Shown: positions 27,438 to 35,812 of the stretch, piece after piece | Position numbering within the stretch: the stretch's first letter is position 1 | How the letters are laid out: each line of letters begins with the position of its first letter | DNA from: Chryseobacterium sp. R2A-55 | GTDB taxonomy: Bacteria > Bacteroidota > Bacteroidia > Flavobacteriales > Weeksellaceae | Direction: 5' to 3' | Length of the DNA stretch: 64,000 bases | Assembly (NCBI RefSeq): GCF_021401085.1 | Contig: NZ_JACBFP010000002.1 | Location: 248,001 to 312,000 of the forward strand | Notes under the pieces: generated by a model | What the model was told of the DNA's origin: nothing | Databases searched by the model: none | Seen by the model: only the letters and a program-made list of their open reading frames with translations | Program-made: the position numbers and the translations under genes

Positions 27438-28046
27438 TTATTTGAAGTTCATTGTTACAGGGAGTCGGAATCGATTCGTCGTGGTAACTCCATTTACGCA
27501 TAATGGAGTCCATTTTTCAATTTTGTACATTGTGATTTCAAGTTCTCGATTAAAATCTTGATGGTCACCGGAAGCTCGTACATTTTTAATTTTACCCGAA
27601 GAATTCACTACAAATATGACCGTGCTTTTTAGCTCTTGTTGGAGTCCAGATTCAGAGGGCACATCAGGTGATCCGGTTGGTTTGTACAGACTCTTATTTG
27701 CTAAAGTTGGGAATTTCATTGAATCTCCGTTGTTATTGCATTTTGTTCCGATTTCTTTAAACGTGGTGTCTTCTTCGCTGGTCTCCCTTTGCTTAATTTT
27801 TTCAAGTAATCCGAACTTAAGTTTCCTGCGATTCATATTGACTTCATTTTCGTGCAGTGCCATTATTCTAAGCCGTTCTTTTCTGGAAATCTTTGCCAGT
27901 GAATCTTTTGCACTTTTTTGATATGCAATCAGCATAGAATCGTATTTTTTGTCAATTCTCCTCATCTCTTCAATTTCAGAATTTTGCCCAGAAAGTGAAA
28001 CAAAGAAAAAAATAGCCGGAAGTAGAACAATTCGGTACATGGACAT
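27438..28046 (-). CDS. Secreted protein with TonB_C-like C-terminal domain
   Basis: A 202-residue protein with a signal peptide (IVLLPAIFFFVSLSGQ). A charged helical region follows (about residues 25-90). A C-terminal TonB_C-like fold includes TVIFVVNSSGKIKNVRAS, EITMYKIEKWTPLCVNG and RLPVTMNF. It lacks the N-terminal anchor and proline-rich linker of real TonB. It sits tightly between HMG-CoA lyase (2 bp) and OsmC (2 bp). Function unknown; other proteins of the type occur at 30.4, 48.6, 49.0 and 49.8 kb. Confidence 0.75.
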   Translation of the reverse strand: MSMYRIVLLPAIFFFVSLSGQNSEIEEMRRIDKKYDSMLIAYQKSAKDSLAKISRKERLRIMALHENEVNMNRRKLKFGLLEKIKQRETSEEDTTFKEIGTKCNNNGDSMKFPTLANKSLYKPTGSPDVPSESGLQQELKSTVIFVVNSSGKIKNVRASGDHQDFNRELEITMYKIEKWTPLCVNGVTTTNRFRLPVTMNFK

Positions 28047-28048
28047 GA

Positions 28049-28897
28049 TTAAAAATGAAATATGTCTTTTGCTTTATTAAAAGCACTTTCGAAGTGGAGC
28101 AAATTCAGTGAATGTTGGATTTTTTCCTTGGCCATAAAGTTGATGACCTGTTCTGTGGGCATATTTCCTACCAGATCATCTTTCGCCATCGGACAACCGC
28201 CGATTCCCTTGATCGCAGAATCAAATCTTCGGCAGCCTTTGTCATAAGCAGCTTTCAGTTTTGGATAAGAGTCTTCATACCGGTTATGGAAATGTGCGCC
28301 AAACTCTATTTCAGTATATTTAACGGGGATTTTCTCAAACAAAAGTTCTATTTGTTCCGGAGTTCCGGTTCCGGTAGTGTCTGAAAGCAGAATGTTTTTA
28401 ATGCCGATTTCATGGAAGCGGTTTGCCCAGAAATCCACATCTTCCCATCTCCATATTTCGCCATAAGGATTTCCGAAAGCCATGGAGAAGTAAACATTTA
28501 AACCCCTTCCGTCAGATTTTAAAAGATCTGCGATTTTCACGATGTCCTCAAATGCCTCTTCCTGGCTTTTATTCGTATTTCGATGTTGGAAAGTCTCGGA
28601 AATAGAGAACGGGAACCCCAAAATATCCACCTGTTGATGTTCCAGAGCTTTCTCGGCACCCCGGTAATTGGCTATAATCACGGAAAGTTTGGTGTTGGAA
28701 ATCCCCTTGTCGATCTCATCAATCACCCTTCCCGAATCTGCCATTTGTGGAATCGCTTTCGGCGAAACAAAACTGCCACAATCCAAAACATCGAAACCAA
28801 CGTCCATCAGCGAGTTGATATATTCAATTTTTTTTTGTGTCGGGATGAATTCACCCCAACCTTGCATCGCATCTCTTGGACATTCGGTAAGAAACAT
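28049..28897 (-). CDS. Hydroxymethylglutaryl-CoA lyase
   Basis: A 282-residue TIM-barrel enzyme of the HMGL-like family. Visible signatures are LTECPRDAMQGW at the start, DCGSFVSPKAIPQM, LLSDTTGTGTPEQ, the metal-binding FGAHFHNRY, and the active-site loop IKGIGGCPMAKDDLVGN. It splits HMG-CoA to acetoacetate and acetyl-CoA in leucine catabolism. It is first in a tight three-gene run with a TonB_C-like protein and OsmC. Confidence 0.92.
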   Translation of the reverse strand: MFLTECPRDAMQGWGEFIPTQKKIEYINSLMDVGFDVLDCGSFVSPKAIPQMADSGRVIDEIDKGISNTKLSVIIANYRGAEKALEHQQVDILGFPFSISETFQHRNTNKSQEEAFEDIVKIADLLKSDGRGLNVYFSMAFGNPYGEIWRWEDVDFWANRFHEIGIKNILLSDTTGTGTPEQIELLFEKIPVKYTEIEFGAHFHNRYEDSYPKLKAAYDKGCRRFDSAIKGIGGCPMAKDDLVGNMPTEQVINFMAKEKIQHSLNLLHFESAFNKAKDIFHF

Positions 28898-29057
28898 TTT
28901 TTCCGTTTAAGATTTTCGTAAAGATAATCATTTTGAGGAAAGCTGGAAATGCAGGACTGAAGTTTTCCAAAAGGAAGCAATATCATGGAATTTGATGCCT
29001 GAAACCTGAAACAAATTCACCGCAAAATCCTTAACTTTGTTGAAAATAATACAGTTT

Positions 29058-30317
29058 ATGACGACGATTGAATTTAACCTCGAATGGAAGCTGAAACTTC
29101 AGAACAGATTCATTAAGTACGCTAAAATTTATTCTACCAGTGATCCGGAAAGCGAAACCACGCCTTCCACAGAAAGACAGTGGAATATCGCCAAATATAT
29201 TTTTGAGGAACTGAAAGACCTTGGATTGGAAGACGTTTCTTTGGATGAGAACGGGTACATTTATGCTTATGTCCCATCCAATTTGGAAAATGACGACGAA
29301 CCGGTGATTGGTTTCATTGCACATTACGACACTTCACCTGATTTTTCCGGTGAAAATGTGAATCCGCAAATCTGGGATGATTACGATGGCGGCGATCTGG
29401 TTTTAAACAGGGAAACTGGGTTTACGTTGTCTCCTTCAAAATTTGAAAGTTTAAAAAATTACGTCGGAAAAACTTTGATCACCACTGATGGAACCACACT
29501 TCTAGGTGCGGATGACAAAGCGGGAGTTGCGGAAATTGTAACTGCTGCAGAATATCTTTTGGCACATCCAGATATTAAGCACGGAAGAATTGCAATCGGT
29601 TTCACGCCGGATGAAGAAATCGGAAGAGGTGCGCATAAATTTGATGTAAAAAAGTTCGGTGCAGAATGGGCATATACGATGGACGGAGGTGAAGTAGGTG
29701 AGTTGGAATATGAAAATTTCAACGCAGCAGGAGCAGTGGTAAAGATCCATGGTTTGAGCGTGCATCCAGGTTATGCGTTTGGAAAAATGGTGAATGCGTC
29801 TTTATTGGCGGCAGAATTCATCAAGATGTTGCCAGAAAATGAAACTCCTTCCACCACCAAAGGTTTTGAAGGATTTTACCATTTGACGGACTTAAAATCT
29901 GATGTTTCCGAAGCAAAAATTCAATACATTATCCGTGACCACGATGCCGGAAAATTTGAAGCAAGAAAGAAATTCATCACCGAAAAAGTGGAAGAATTCA
30001 ATAAGAAATTTGGCGATGGCACTGCGGAAATTGAAATCAAGGAACAGTACCGGAACATGAAGCAACAGTTTGAAGGAAAAATGCACATCATTGAAATTGC
30101 GGAACAGGCGATGAAAGATGCAAACATTGTCCCGAAAATCAAGGCAATTCGCGGCGGAACTGATGGTGCGCAGCTGTCTTACATGGGATTACCTTGTCCG
30201 AATATTTTTGCGGGCGGAATCAATTTCCACGGACCTTATGAATATGTAGCACTGGAATCCATGGAAAAAGCGGTAAAAGTAATTGTGAATATTGCAAAAG
30301 CAGTGAAAAAGAAATAA
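29058..30317 (+). CDS. pepT: Peptidase T (tripeptidase)
   Basis: A 419-residue M20B metallopeptidase from ATG 29058 (MTTIEFNLEWK); a longer TTG frame is not needed. Metal ligands and catalytic residues are seen in IAHYDTSPDFSG, GADDKAG, FTPDEEIGRGAHKF, TMDGGEVGE and IRGGTDGAQL. It removes N-terminal residues from tripeptides in the cytoplasm. A TAACTTTG box (29032-29039) lies 18 bp before the start. A strong terminator follows. Confidence 0.95.
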   Translation: MTTIEFNLEWKLKLQNRFIKYAKIYSTSDPESETTPSTERQWNIAKYIFEELKDLGLEDVSLDENGYIYAYVPSNLENDDEPVIGFIAHYDTSPDFSGENVNPQIWDDYDGGDLVLNRETGFTLSPSKFESLKNYVGKTLITTDGTTLLGADDKAGVAEIVTAAEYLLAHPDIKHGRIAIGFTPDEEIGRGAHKFDVKKFGAEWAYTMDGGEVGELEYENFNAAGAVVKIHGLSVHPGYAFGKMVNASLLAAEFIKMLPENETPSTTKGFEGFYHLTDLKSDVSEAKIQYIIRDHDAGKFEARKKFITEKVEEFNKKFGDGTAEIEIKEQYRNMKQQFEGKMHIIEIAEQAMKDANIVPKIKAIRGGTDGAQLSYMGLPCPNIFAGGINFHGPYEYVALESMEKAVKVIVNIAKAVKKK

Positions 30318-30335
30318 GCAGGAAATTAAATACGG

Positions 30336-30370
30336 AAGCCACCAGTTCTTGCCGGTGGCTTTCTTTTTTT
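30336..30370 (+). terminator. Terminator after pepT
   Basis: AAGCCACC (30336-30343) pairs with GGTGGCTT (30354-30361), followed by a T-rich run. It separates pepT from the convergent TonB_C-like gene. Confidence 0.9.
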
Positions 30371-30388
30371 GAAGTCAGTGATTATAAG

Positions 30389-30880
30389 TTAAGAGTCCCC
30401 ACTCTCCGTCACGAAATTCACCTTGATCCTGATTTTGGAATCCACCGGAGTTCCATCACATTTTGACGGAGTCCAATTCTTTTTTACGCGACTGAATGCA
30501 TATGACAAATCCTTCAAAAACATTTCGCTGTTTTCAACCTTCGGAGTGATGTCTAAATGGGTCACCTTTCCTTTGGCATCAATATCCACATGAAGGAAAA
30601 AATTGCCGTTTACCACATAAATCTGCTTGTCCACATAAGCTGAAATATACTTGAAAAGTTCGCGGGTGAAAGCCGCATCACCACCTTCAAATTGTGCACG
30701 GACAAAATTCTGGTTGTCGCCACATTTTGTGTTCTTGTAGTAATCAAAAGGTTTTTTGATATCTACTCTAAAAAAACTGTTGCTTCCTTCGGCATAAAAG
30801 TAGCCTTCCTGCATTTCCTCGATTTCCTGTGCATGAAAAAACGAAAATGCAAACATGAATAAAAAAATTAATTTTCTCAT
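30389..30880 (-). CDS. Secreted protein with TonB_C-like domain
   Basis: A 163-residue protein with a signal peptide (LIFLFMFAFSFFHAQ). The remainder resembles a TonB_C fold: FFLHVDIDAKGKVTHLDITP, VKKNWTPSKCDGTPV and SKIRIKVNF. It is clearly related to the 48.6-kb protein, whose corresponding region reads IDDSGIARIIDVSPKVKN. No membrane anchor beyond the signal peptide. Function unknown. Confidence 0.78.
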   Translation of the reverse strand: MRKLIFLFMFAFSFFHAQEIEEMQEGYFYAEGSNSFFRVDIKKPFDYYKNTKCGDNQNFVRAQFEGGDAAFTRELFKYISAYVDKQIYVVNGNFFLHVDIDAKGKVTHLDITPKVENSEMFLKDLSYAFSRVKKNWTPSKCDGTPVDSKIRIKVNFVTESGDS

Positions 30881-30917
30881 TGGTAAAAAATTGGAAAGTA
30901 AAGTTACGAAAAACCCT

Positions 30918-30948
30918 TAAAAAAGCGGCCCATTTCTGAACCGCTTTT
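30918..30948 (-). terminator. Terminator after lysA
   Basis: AAAAGCGG (30921-30928) pairs with CCGCTTTT (30941-30948), and the minus-strand transcript ends in a T-run. It lies just past the lysA stop. Confidence 0.85.
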
Positions 30949-30958
30949 GTTTGGAAAA

Positions 30959-32158
30959 TTAAAGTACCTCGATCTGATTTTTTAACAAATCTTCAAACTC
31001 ATCTCTTTTTCGGATGAGGTGGGCTTTTTTATCAAGATACAAAACCTCTGCGGGTTTCAATCTGGAGTTAAAGTTGGAGCTCATTTCAAAACCGTAAGCT
31101 CCTGCGTTTCTGAATACTAAGATGTCACCTTCATGGATTTCGTTGATTTTTCTGTCCCAAGCAAATGTGTCGGTTTCGCAGATGTTTCCCACCACGGTGT
31201 AGATTCTTTCGGAACCTTTTGGATTGGAGAGGTTTTCAATGATATGGTAGGAATCATAAAACATCGGACGGATTAAATGGTTGAAACCGGAATCCACTCC
31301 CGCAAAAGTAGTTGCGGTGGTATGTTTGATGACATTGGTTTTCACCAAAAGATGGCCGCATTTGCTGACCAGAAATTTCCCGGGTTCAAACCAGAGCTGG
31401 AATTTTTTGCCCGACTCTTTTTCATAATCTGAAATAGCTTTTTCCACTTTTTTGCCTAAAGTTTTCACATCAGTTTCCATATCACTCTCTTGATAAGGAA
31501 CCTTGAAACCGCTTCCCATATCCAGATATTTCAAATCCGGAAAATGATCGGCAAGTTCAAACATGATTTCCAGACCTTGCAGAAAAACGTCCGGATCTTT
31601 AATTTCGCTTCCGGTATGCATGTGAAGTCCTTCCACTAAAAGTTGAGTGGACTTCATGATCCGCTCAATATGCCTCAATTGGTGAATGGAAATTCCAAAC
31701 TTGGAATCAATGTGTCCTGTCGAAATTTTGTGGTTTCCACCGGCGTAAATGTGCGGATTGATTCTCACAAAAATCGGATAAGAACCCCCAAACTTATTTC
31801 CAAACTGTTCCAGAATTGAAATATTGTCAATATTGATGTGCACCTTGAAAGACATCGCTTCCTCGATCTCTGACAAATCCACACAATTTGGTGTGAATAA
31901 AATTTTGTCCTTGGAGAATCCTGCTTTCAGTCCGAGTTTCACTTCGTTAATGGAAACACAATCCAATCCAGCTCCCAATTGCTGCACATATTTCAAAATA
32001 TTGATATTGGAAAGCGCTTTGCACGCATAGAAGAACCTCGTTGTCTTGTGGAAAGAGGTGGTGAGTTTCTCATATTGTGTTTTGATGGAATCGGCGTCGT
32101 ACACATAAGTCGGCGTTCCAAACTGCTCGGCGATTTTTAATAATTCTTTGTTGGTCAC
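30959..32158 (-). CDS. lysA: Diaminopimelate decarboxylase
   Basis: A 399-residue PLP enzyme of fold type III. I start it at GTG 32158 (MTNKELLKIAEQF); the alternative TTG at 32239 adds an unconserved 27-residue stretch. The PLP-binding Lys is in FFYACKALSN. Other landmarks are LHMHTGSEI, YLDMGSGFKVPY, FEPGKFLV, and the active-site Cys-Glu pair in GNICETDTFA. It makes L-lysine from meso-diaminopimelate. It appears monocistronic, with its own terminator. Confidence 0.93.
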   Translation of the reverse strand: MTNKELLKIAEQFGTPTYVYDADSIKTQYEKLTTSFHKTTRFFYACKALSNINILKYVQQLGAGLDCVSINEVKLGLKAGFSKDKILFTPNCVDLSEIEEAMSFKVHINIDNISILEQFGNKFGGSYPIFVRINPHIYAGGNHKISTGHIDSKFGISIHQLRHIERIMKSTQLLVEGLHMHTGSEIKDPDVFLQGLEIMFELADHFPDLKYLDMGSGFKVPYQESDMETDVKTLGKKVEKAISDYEKESGKKFQLWFEPGKFLVSKCGHLLVKTNVIKHTTATTFAGVDSGFNHLIRPMFYDSYHIIENLSNPKGSERIYTVVGNICETDTFAWDRKINEIHEGDILVFRNAGAYGFEMSSNFNSRLKPAEVLYLDKKAHLIRKRDEFEDLLKNQIEVL

Positions 32159-32330
32159 TTTATTTATTTGATGTTTAGAGTTTGAAGTAGAGAAATCGAC
32201 CTCTTTTATAAGACGCAAATTTAAATATTTTCCAAACAACAGATTCCAAAATTATGGAAATGATAAGCAGGGCGGTTCAAATTGAAGTAAAAATAGCCAA
32301 AAGCGTAATGAGGTTCCCCAAAATGAGATG

Positions 32331-33554
32331 CTATTTCGGAAGTGGGATGATTTCGAAATCACCTTTCAAAAGTCCCAGTTTCAGATCATTTTGCAGATCG
32401 TGAGCGGAAGTCTTGATTTCGATTTTCAGTTGGTTGATTTGCTTTTTCGATTTGATCTGGGTATGAAATTCATAGAATCCATAGCCGGTTAAGGCACCTT
32501 TTTCCAACAGCAAAAATGATTTTTCACCTAAGGTTCTTCCGGTGGACAGCCAAAGCTCATTGCGCTTTTTCAGGTCGATGAATTTCAGCAGATCTTCCGC
32601 ATCGCTCAAGTTTTCGTTGCTTTTCAAATGTGCCACTGCTTTTAATCCTTGAGTAAAAGATCTGAATTTTATAATGGGTTTTTCCTCTTTTTGCTGCGAT
32701 ATTTTATCGGCAAAATATTTTCCATTCTTATAATAAAGCCCAAAAGACAGCGTTTCCCTCTTATGCAAACCCTTGGTCTTCATCATCAGTTTGGCAAGGA
32801 TATGATTTCCGGTAAGTTCGTAATGAATTTTTTCGGTTTCGGTTTGAAGGATTTCCCAGCGTTTCAATTTGGATGTGAAAATCTTTTTGGCGGATTTGCT
32901 CAAATCATCTACGAAATCCGAGAAAATTATCTTGCCATCCGCATTTTGAAAGTAGAGGATTCCCCTTTCCGAAGGTAAATCCTGGGTTAGATTTCGAACC
33001 TTATTGACATAGGAATTGGAATTCTTGTCTTCAAACTGCTGCTGGATGATCTCCGAGTCTTCATCTTTGATGATCAGCAATTTCAGCAAATCCAAAGTTG
33101 CACGCGCATCTCCACCTGCTCTGTGTTGCTCGCTCAGCGGAATTCCCAGTGATTTCACCAGTTTTCCCAGCGAGTAGCTTTCCGCTTCGGGAATCAATTT
33201 TTTGGCCAGTGGAATGGTGTCTAAAGTGTTGATGGTGAAGTCATAACCCAGTCTCTTAAACTCTTGCCGAAGCATTCGGTAGTCAAAATCTATATTGTGA
33301 CCAACCAGAGTGGAACCTTCGGTGATTTCTATTACTCTTTTCGCGATTTCATGGAATTTTGGTGCGGTTTTCACCATTTTCGGGGTAATCTTGGTCAATT
33401 TTTGCACAAAAGGAGTGATTTCGCTTTGCGGGTTAACCAGTGAAATAAACTGGTCCACGATTTCGTGACCATCATACCTGTAAATTGCGACCTCAATAAT
33501 GCTTTCCTTCCTGAAACCCGCTCCGTTACTTTCTATATCGATTATTGAATACAT
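32331..33554 (-). CDS. DnaQ-like 3'-5' exonuclease fused to a degenerate GIY-YIG domain
   Basis: A 407-residue protein. The N-terminal DEDDh exonuclease (residues 1-165) has YSIIDIESNGAG (Asp6, Glu8), VGHNIDFDYRML, and HRAGGDARATLD. A second region (about 190-275) follows the layout of a UvrC/Cho-type GIY-YIG domain: LPSERGILYF, then GKIIFSD, then HYELTGNHILA. The second catalytic motif reads FSD instead of YIG and the expected Arg is missing, so this half is probably inactive. It lies 56 bp downstream of a HerA-like ATPase gene, across a 41-bp repeat. Likely a DNA-processing nuclease. Confidence 0.85.
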   Translation of the reverse strand: MYSIIDIESNGAGFRKESIIEVAIYRYDGHEIVDQFISLVNPQSEITPFVQKLTKITPKMVKTAPKFHEIAKRVIEITEGSTLVGHNIDFDYRMLRQEFKRLGYDFTINTLDTIPLAKKLIPEAESYSLGKLVKSLGIPLSEQHRAGGDARATLDLLKLLIIKDEDSEIIQQQFEDKNSNSYVNKVRNLTQDLPSERGILYFQNADGKIIFSDFVDDLSKSAKKIFTSKLKRWEILQTETEKIHYELTGNHILAKLMMKTKGLHKRETLSFGLYYKNGKYFADKISQQKEEKPIIKFRSFTQGLKAVAHLKSNENLSDAEDLLKFIDLKKRNELWLSTGRTLGEKSFLLLEKGALTGYGFYEFHTQIKSKKQINQLKIEIKTSAHDLQNDLKLGLLKGDFEIIPLPK

Positions 33555-33573
33555 TGTTTTAACTTATATCGCA

Positions 33574-33614
33574 TGGCAATCAGCTTTTAGCCAAAACCCA
33601 CTCGCAGTTTTTAT
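33574..33614 (-). repeat. 41-bp intergenic repeat, copy 2
   Basis: Partner of 23013-23053. It lies between the HerA-like gene and the DnaQ gene, and again contains the TAA stop of the upstream minus-strand gene at the same offset. Confidence 0.6.
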
Positions 33615-35131
33615 CTCCTTCTTTTCAGCCCGATCATTCCTAAAAATGCGTTGGTCGCCTCCCGGACAATCATGTTGGTCACGGTTCTTCCTGCGCTGGA
33701 TTTCATGACTTGCTCAAACATTCCCGGTTCCTGTTTCGCCGGTTTTACCGCCGGTTGAGCGGGATTCTCTGCGGCCACATTCATCCTTCCCATCAGTATT
33801 TCATAAGCAGATTCTTTGTTCACGGGGGTTTCATATTTTGCAACCAATGCAGACTGAGCTGTAAGATCAAGAACTTCCCCGGGTGTTAGAACATCCATCC
33901 TGGATTCTGGAGAAATCAGATAAGTATGTACCAACGGTGTGGGAATACCTTTTTCGTCAAGAGCGGTAATAAATGCTTCACCAATTCCTAGATTTTGAAT
34001 CAGCTCGCCTGCTTTGTAATATTCGGTAGTGGGATAGTTTTCCACGGCTTTGTCTATTTCTTTTCGGTCTTTCGCCGTAAATCCACGAAGTGCATGCTGA
34101 ATTTTTAAACCTAACTGAGACAAGACGTTTTCAGGAACATCGCCCGGAATCTGAGTGATGAAATAAATCCCGACTCCTTTCGAACGGATGAGTTTCACCA
34201 TGGTTTCAATTTGATTTAATAAGGCTTTTGAGGCTTCATTAAAAATCAAGTGGGCCTCGTCAATAAACAAAACGAGTTTTGGTTTGCCGGAATCCCCTTC
34301 TTCCGGGAAAGTCATATAGATTTCCGCAAAAAGTGAAAGCATAAAAGTGGAAAACAATTGCGGTCTATTCTGAATATCGCCCACTCTCAAAATACTGACA
34401 ACGCCTTTCTCACCCTCTTTTGCGAGCAGATCATATACGTCAAAACTCGGCTCGCCAAAAAACTGTGCCGCTCCCTGTTGTTCCAGCGCAACAATCGAAC
34501 GGAGAATCGCACCAAACGAAGCCGGAGCAATATTTCCGTAATTCTGCGCCAGTTCGGCTTTTCCGCCATTTGCATCGGTAATGTATTGCAGGACTTTCTT
34601 CAAATCTTCGAGGTCAATTAAAGGCAATCCTTTGTCATCACAATATTTAAAGACGATAGATAGGATACTTTGCTGGGTATCATTGAGCTGTAAGATTTTT
34701 CCCAGCAAAACCGGACCGAATTCAGTAACGGTGGAGCGAAGTTTCACGCCTTTCTCACCTGAAATCGACATCAGTTCCACTGGAAAACTCTGTGGCGTAA
34801 AGCTAAAACCAGTTTTTGCGTAGCGGTCTTGAATGATGGCATTTTCAACTCCCGGTTCTGCAATCCCAGAAAAATCTCCCTTGATATCGAGAACCAAAGA
34901 CGGAACACCGGCTTTGGAGAGCTGTTCCACAAAAACCTGCAGCGTTTTGGTTTTCCCTGTTCCTGTGGCACCGGCGATTAATCCGTGTCGGTTTACTGTT
35001 TTCAGGGGAATGGTAACATCCACTTCCTTAACGACTTCGCCATCGAGCATTCCCTTTCCCAGGGTAATGTATTCGCCTTTTGGAGTATATTTTGTGGAAA
35101 GTTCCTGAATGAATTTCGCTTTATCTGCCAT
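33611..35131 (-). CDS. HerA/VirB4-like ATPase (DUF853, YjgR family)
   Basis: A 506-residue P-loop ATPase. A HAS-barrel-like N-terminus (YTPKGEYITLGKGML) precedes Walker A AGATGTGKTKTL, Walker B LVLFIDEAHLIFN, and the sensor segment YFITQIPGDVPENVL. The short C-terminal tail is Pro-rich and basic. The family contains helicase-like DNA translocases with no firmly known role. It is followed by a DnaQ exonuclease gene, so the two may act together on DNA ends, but this is inference from position. Confidence 0.88.
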   Translation of the reverse strand: MADKAKFIQELSTKYTPKGEYITLGKGMLDGEVVKEVDVTIPLKTVNRHGLIAGATGTGKTKTLQVFVEQLSKAGVPSLVLDIKGDFSGIAEPGVENAIIQDRYAKTGFSFTPQSFPVELMSISGEKGVKLRSTVTEFGPVLLGKILQLNDTQQSILSIVFKYCDDKGLPLIDLEDLKKVLQYITDANGGKAELAQNYGNIAPASFGAILRSIVALEQQGAAQFFGEPSFDVYDLLAKEGEKGVVSILRVGDIQNRPQLFSTFMLSLFAEIYMTFPEEGDSGKPKLVLFIDEAHLIFNEASKALLNQIETMVKLIRSKGVGIYFITQIPGDVPENVLSQLGLKIQHALRGFTAKDRKEIDKAVENYPTTEYYKAGELIQNLGIGEAFITALDEKGIPTPLVHTYLISPESRMDVLTPGEVLDLTAQSALVAKYETPVNKESAYEILMGRMNVAAENPAQPAVKPAKQEPGMFEQVMKSSAGRTVTNMIVREATNAFLGMIGLKRRR

Positions 35132-35226
35132 CTTCTAGATTTGTTTGAAAGGATAAAGATAAAAAATAATATGAAAAATTCGCGCTTAAGAGATTAGAGA
35201 TTAAAGGAAAATTTAGTTGCAAATAA

Positions 35227-35257
35227 TTGGTTCGGAATTTCCTTATCTTTAAATTTG
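35227..35257 (+). promoter_or_regulatory. Candidate promoter of the copper module
   Basis: TTGG (35227-35230), a 19-base spacer, then TAAATTTG (35250-35257) fits the Bacteroidetes TTTG/TAnnTTTG promoter. A second TAAATTTG at 35323-35330 lies only 10 bases before the ATG and would give an almost leaderless transcript. Confidence 0.55.
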
Positions 35258-35340
35258 TTAATGTTTAAATTTGGGGTCGGCAAACTGACCAATATCATTT
35301 TAATATTCGGACAAAAAAGTCTTAAATTTGAAACGTCAAA

Positions 35341-35703
35341 ATGAAAATCTTTTTCGTTTCCATATTATCCGCAATTATTTTTTTGGTAAGCTTCCAGAAC
35401 TCATTGCTTTTGGTGGATTATCAGATTAACCGGAATTTCTATGAAATGCATTGTGTGAACAAAGATAAGCCACAGATGGAATGTCATGGAAAATGCGAAA
35501 TGAAAAAGTCGAGCGAAAAAGAAAACTCACCATTTAAAATTCTGAAGAGCAGCTTCGAGTTCAACCTTCTACCCACAAAACCTTTGGAAATAGGTTTTGA
35601 GAAATTGACGGGTTTCAAAAAACCAAAAACCACAAGCAGTTTTACGCCATTTGCCGTAAATAAAGGTTACTTCAATATTCTTCCACACCCGCCACAAATC
35701 TAA
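35341..35703 (+). CDS. Small exported His/Cys/Met-rich protein of a copper module
   Basis: A 120-residue protein with an N-terminal hydrophobic segment (FFVSILSAIIFLVSF) that may be a signal or an anchor. Potential soft-metal ligands cluster at residues 36-54: Met36, His37, Cys38, Met46, Cys48, His49, Cys52, Met54. The C-terminal half is Lys/Phe-rich. No family recognised with confidence. It heads a three-gene run with a Met/His-rich lipoprotein and an OprC-like receptor, so copper handling is plausible but inferred. Confidence 0.7.
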   Translation: MKIFFVSILSAIIFLVSFQNSLLLVDYQINRNFYEMHCVNKDKPQMECHGKCEMKKSSEKENSPFKILKSSFEFNLLPTKPLEIGFEKLTGFKKPKTTSSFTPFAVNKGYFNILPHPPQI

Positions 35704-35812
35704 ATTTTTGATTGACCCGTTCTGTTCGCTTTTTTTGAACGGAACAAATACTGTTTTTAAAGAGGAAACCTCTTTGAAAACGAATATCCTTTAATATCAA
35801 AAATTTAAAAAA

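Noticed and set aside
30959-32239. lysA start at TTG 32239
   Set aside because: The 27 extra residues look unlike the family N-terminus; GTG 32158 gives the conserved start.
32331-35131. HerA-nuclease antiviral defence system
   Set aside because: The ATPase belongs to the widespread DUF853/YjgR group and the partner is a common DnaQ protein. There is no defence-island context, so a defence role is not claimed.
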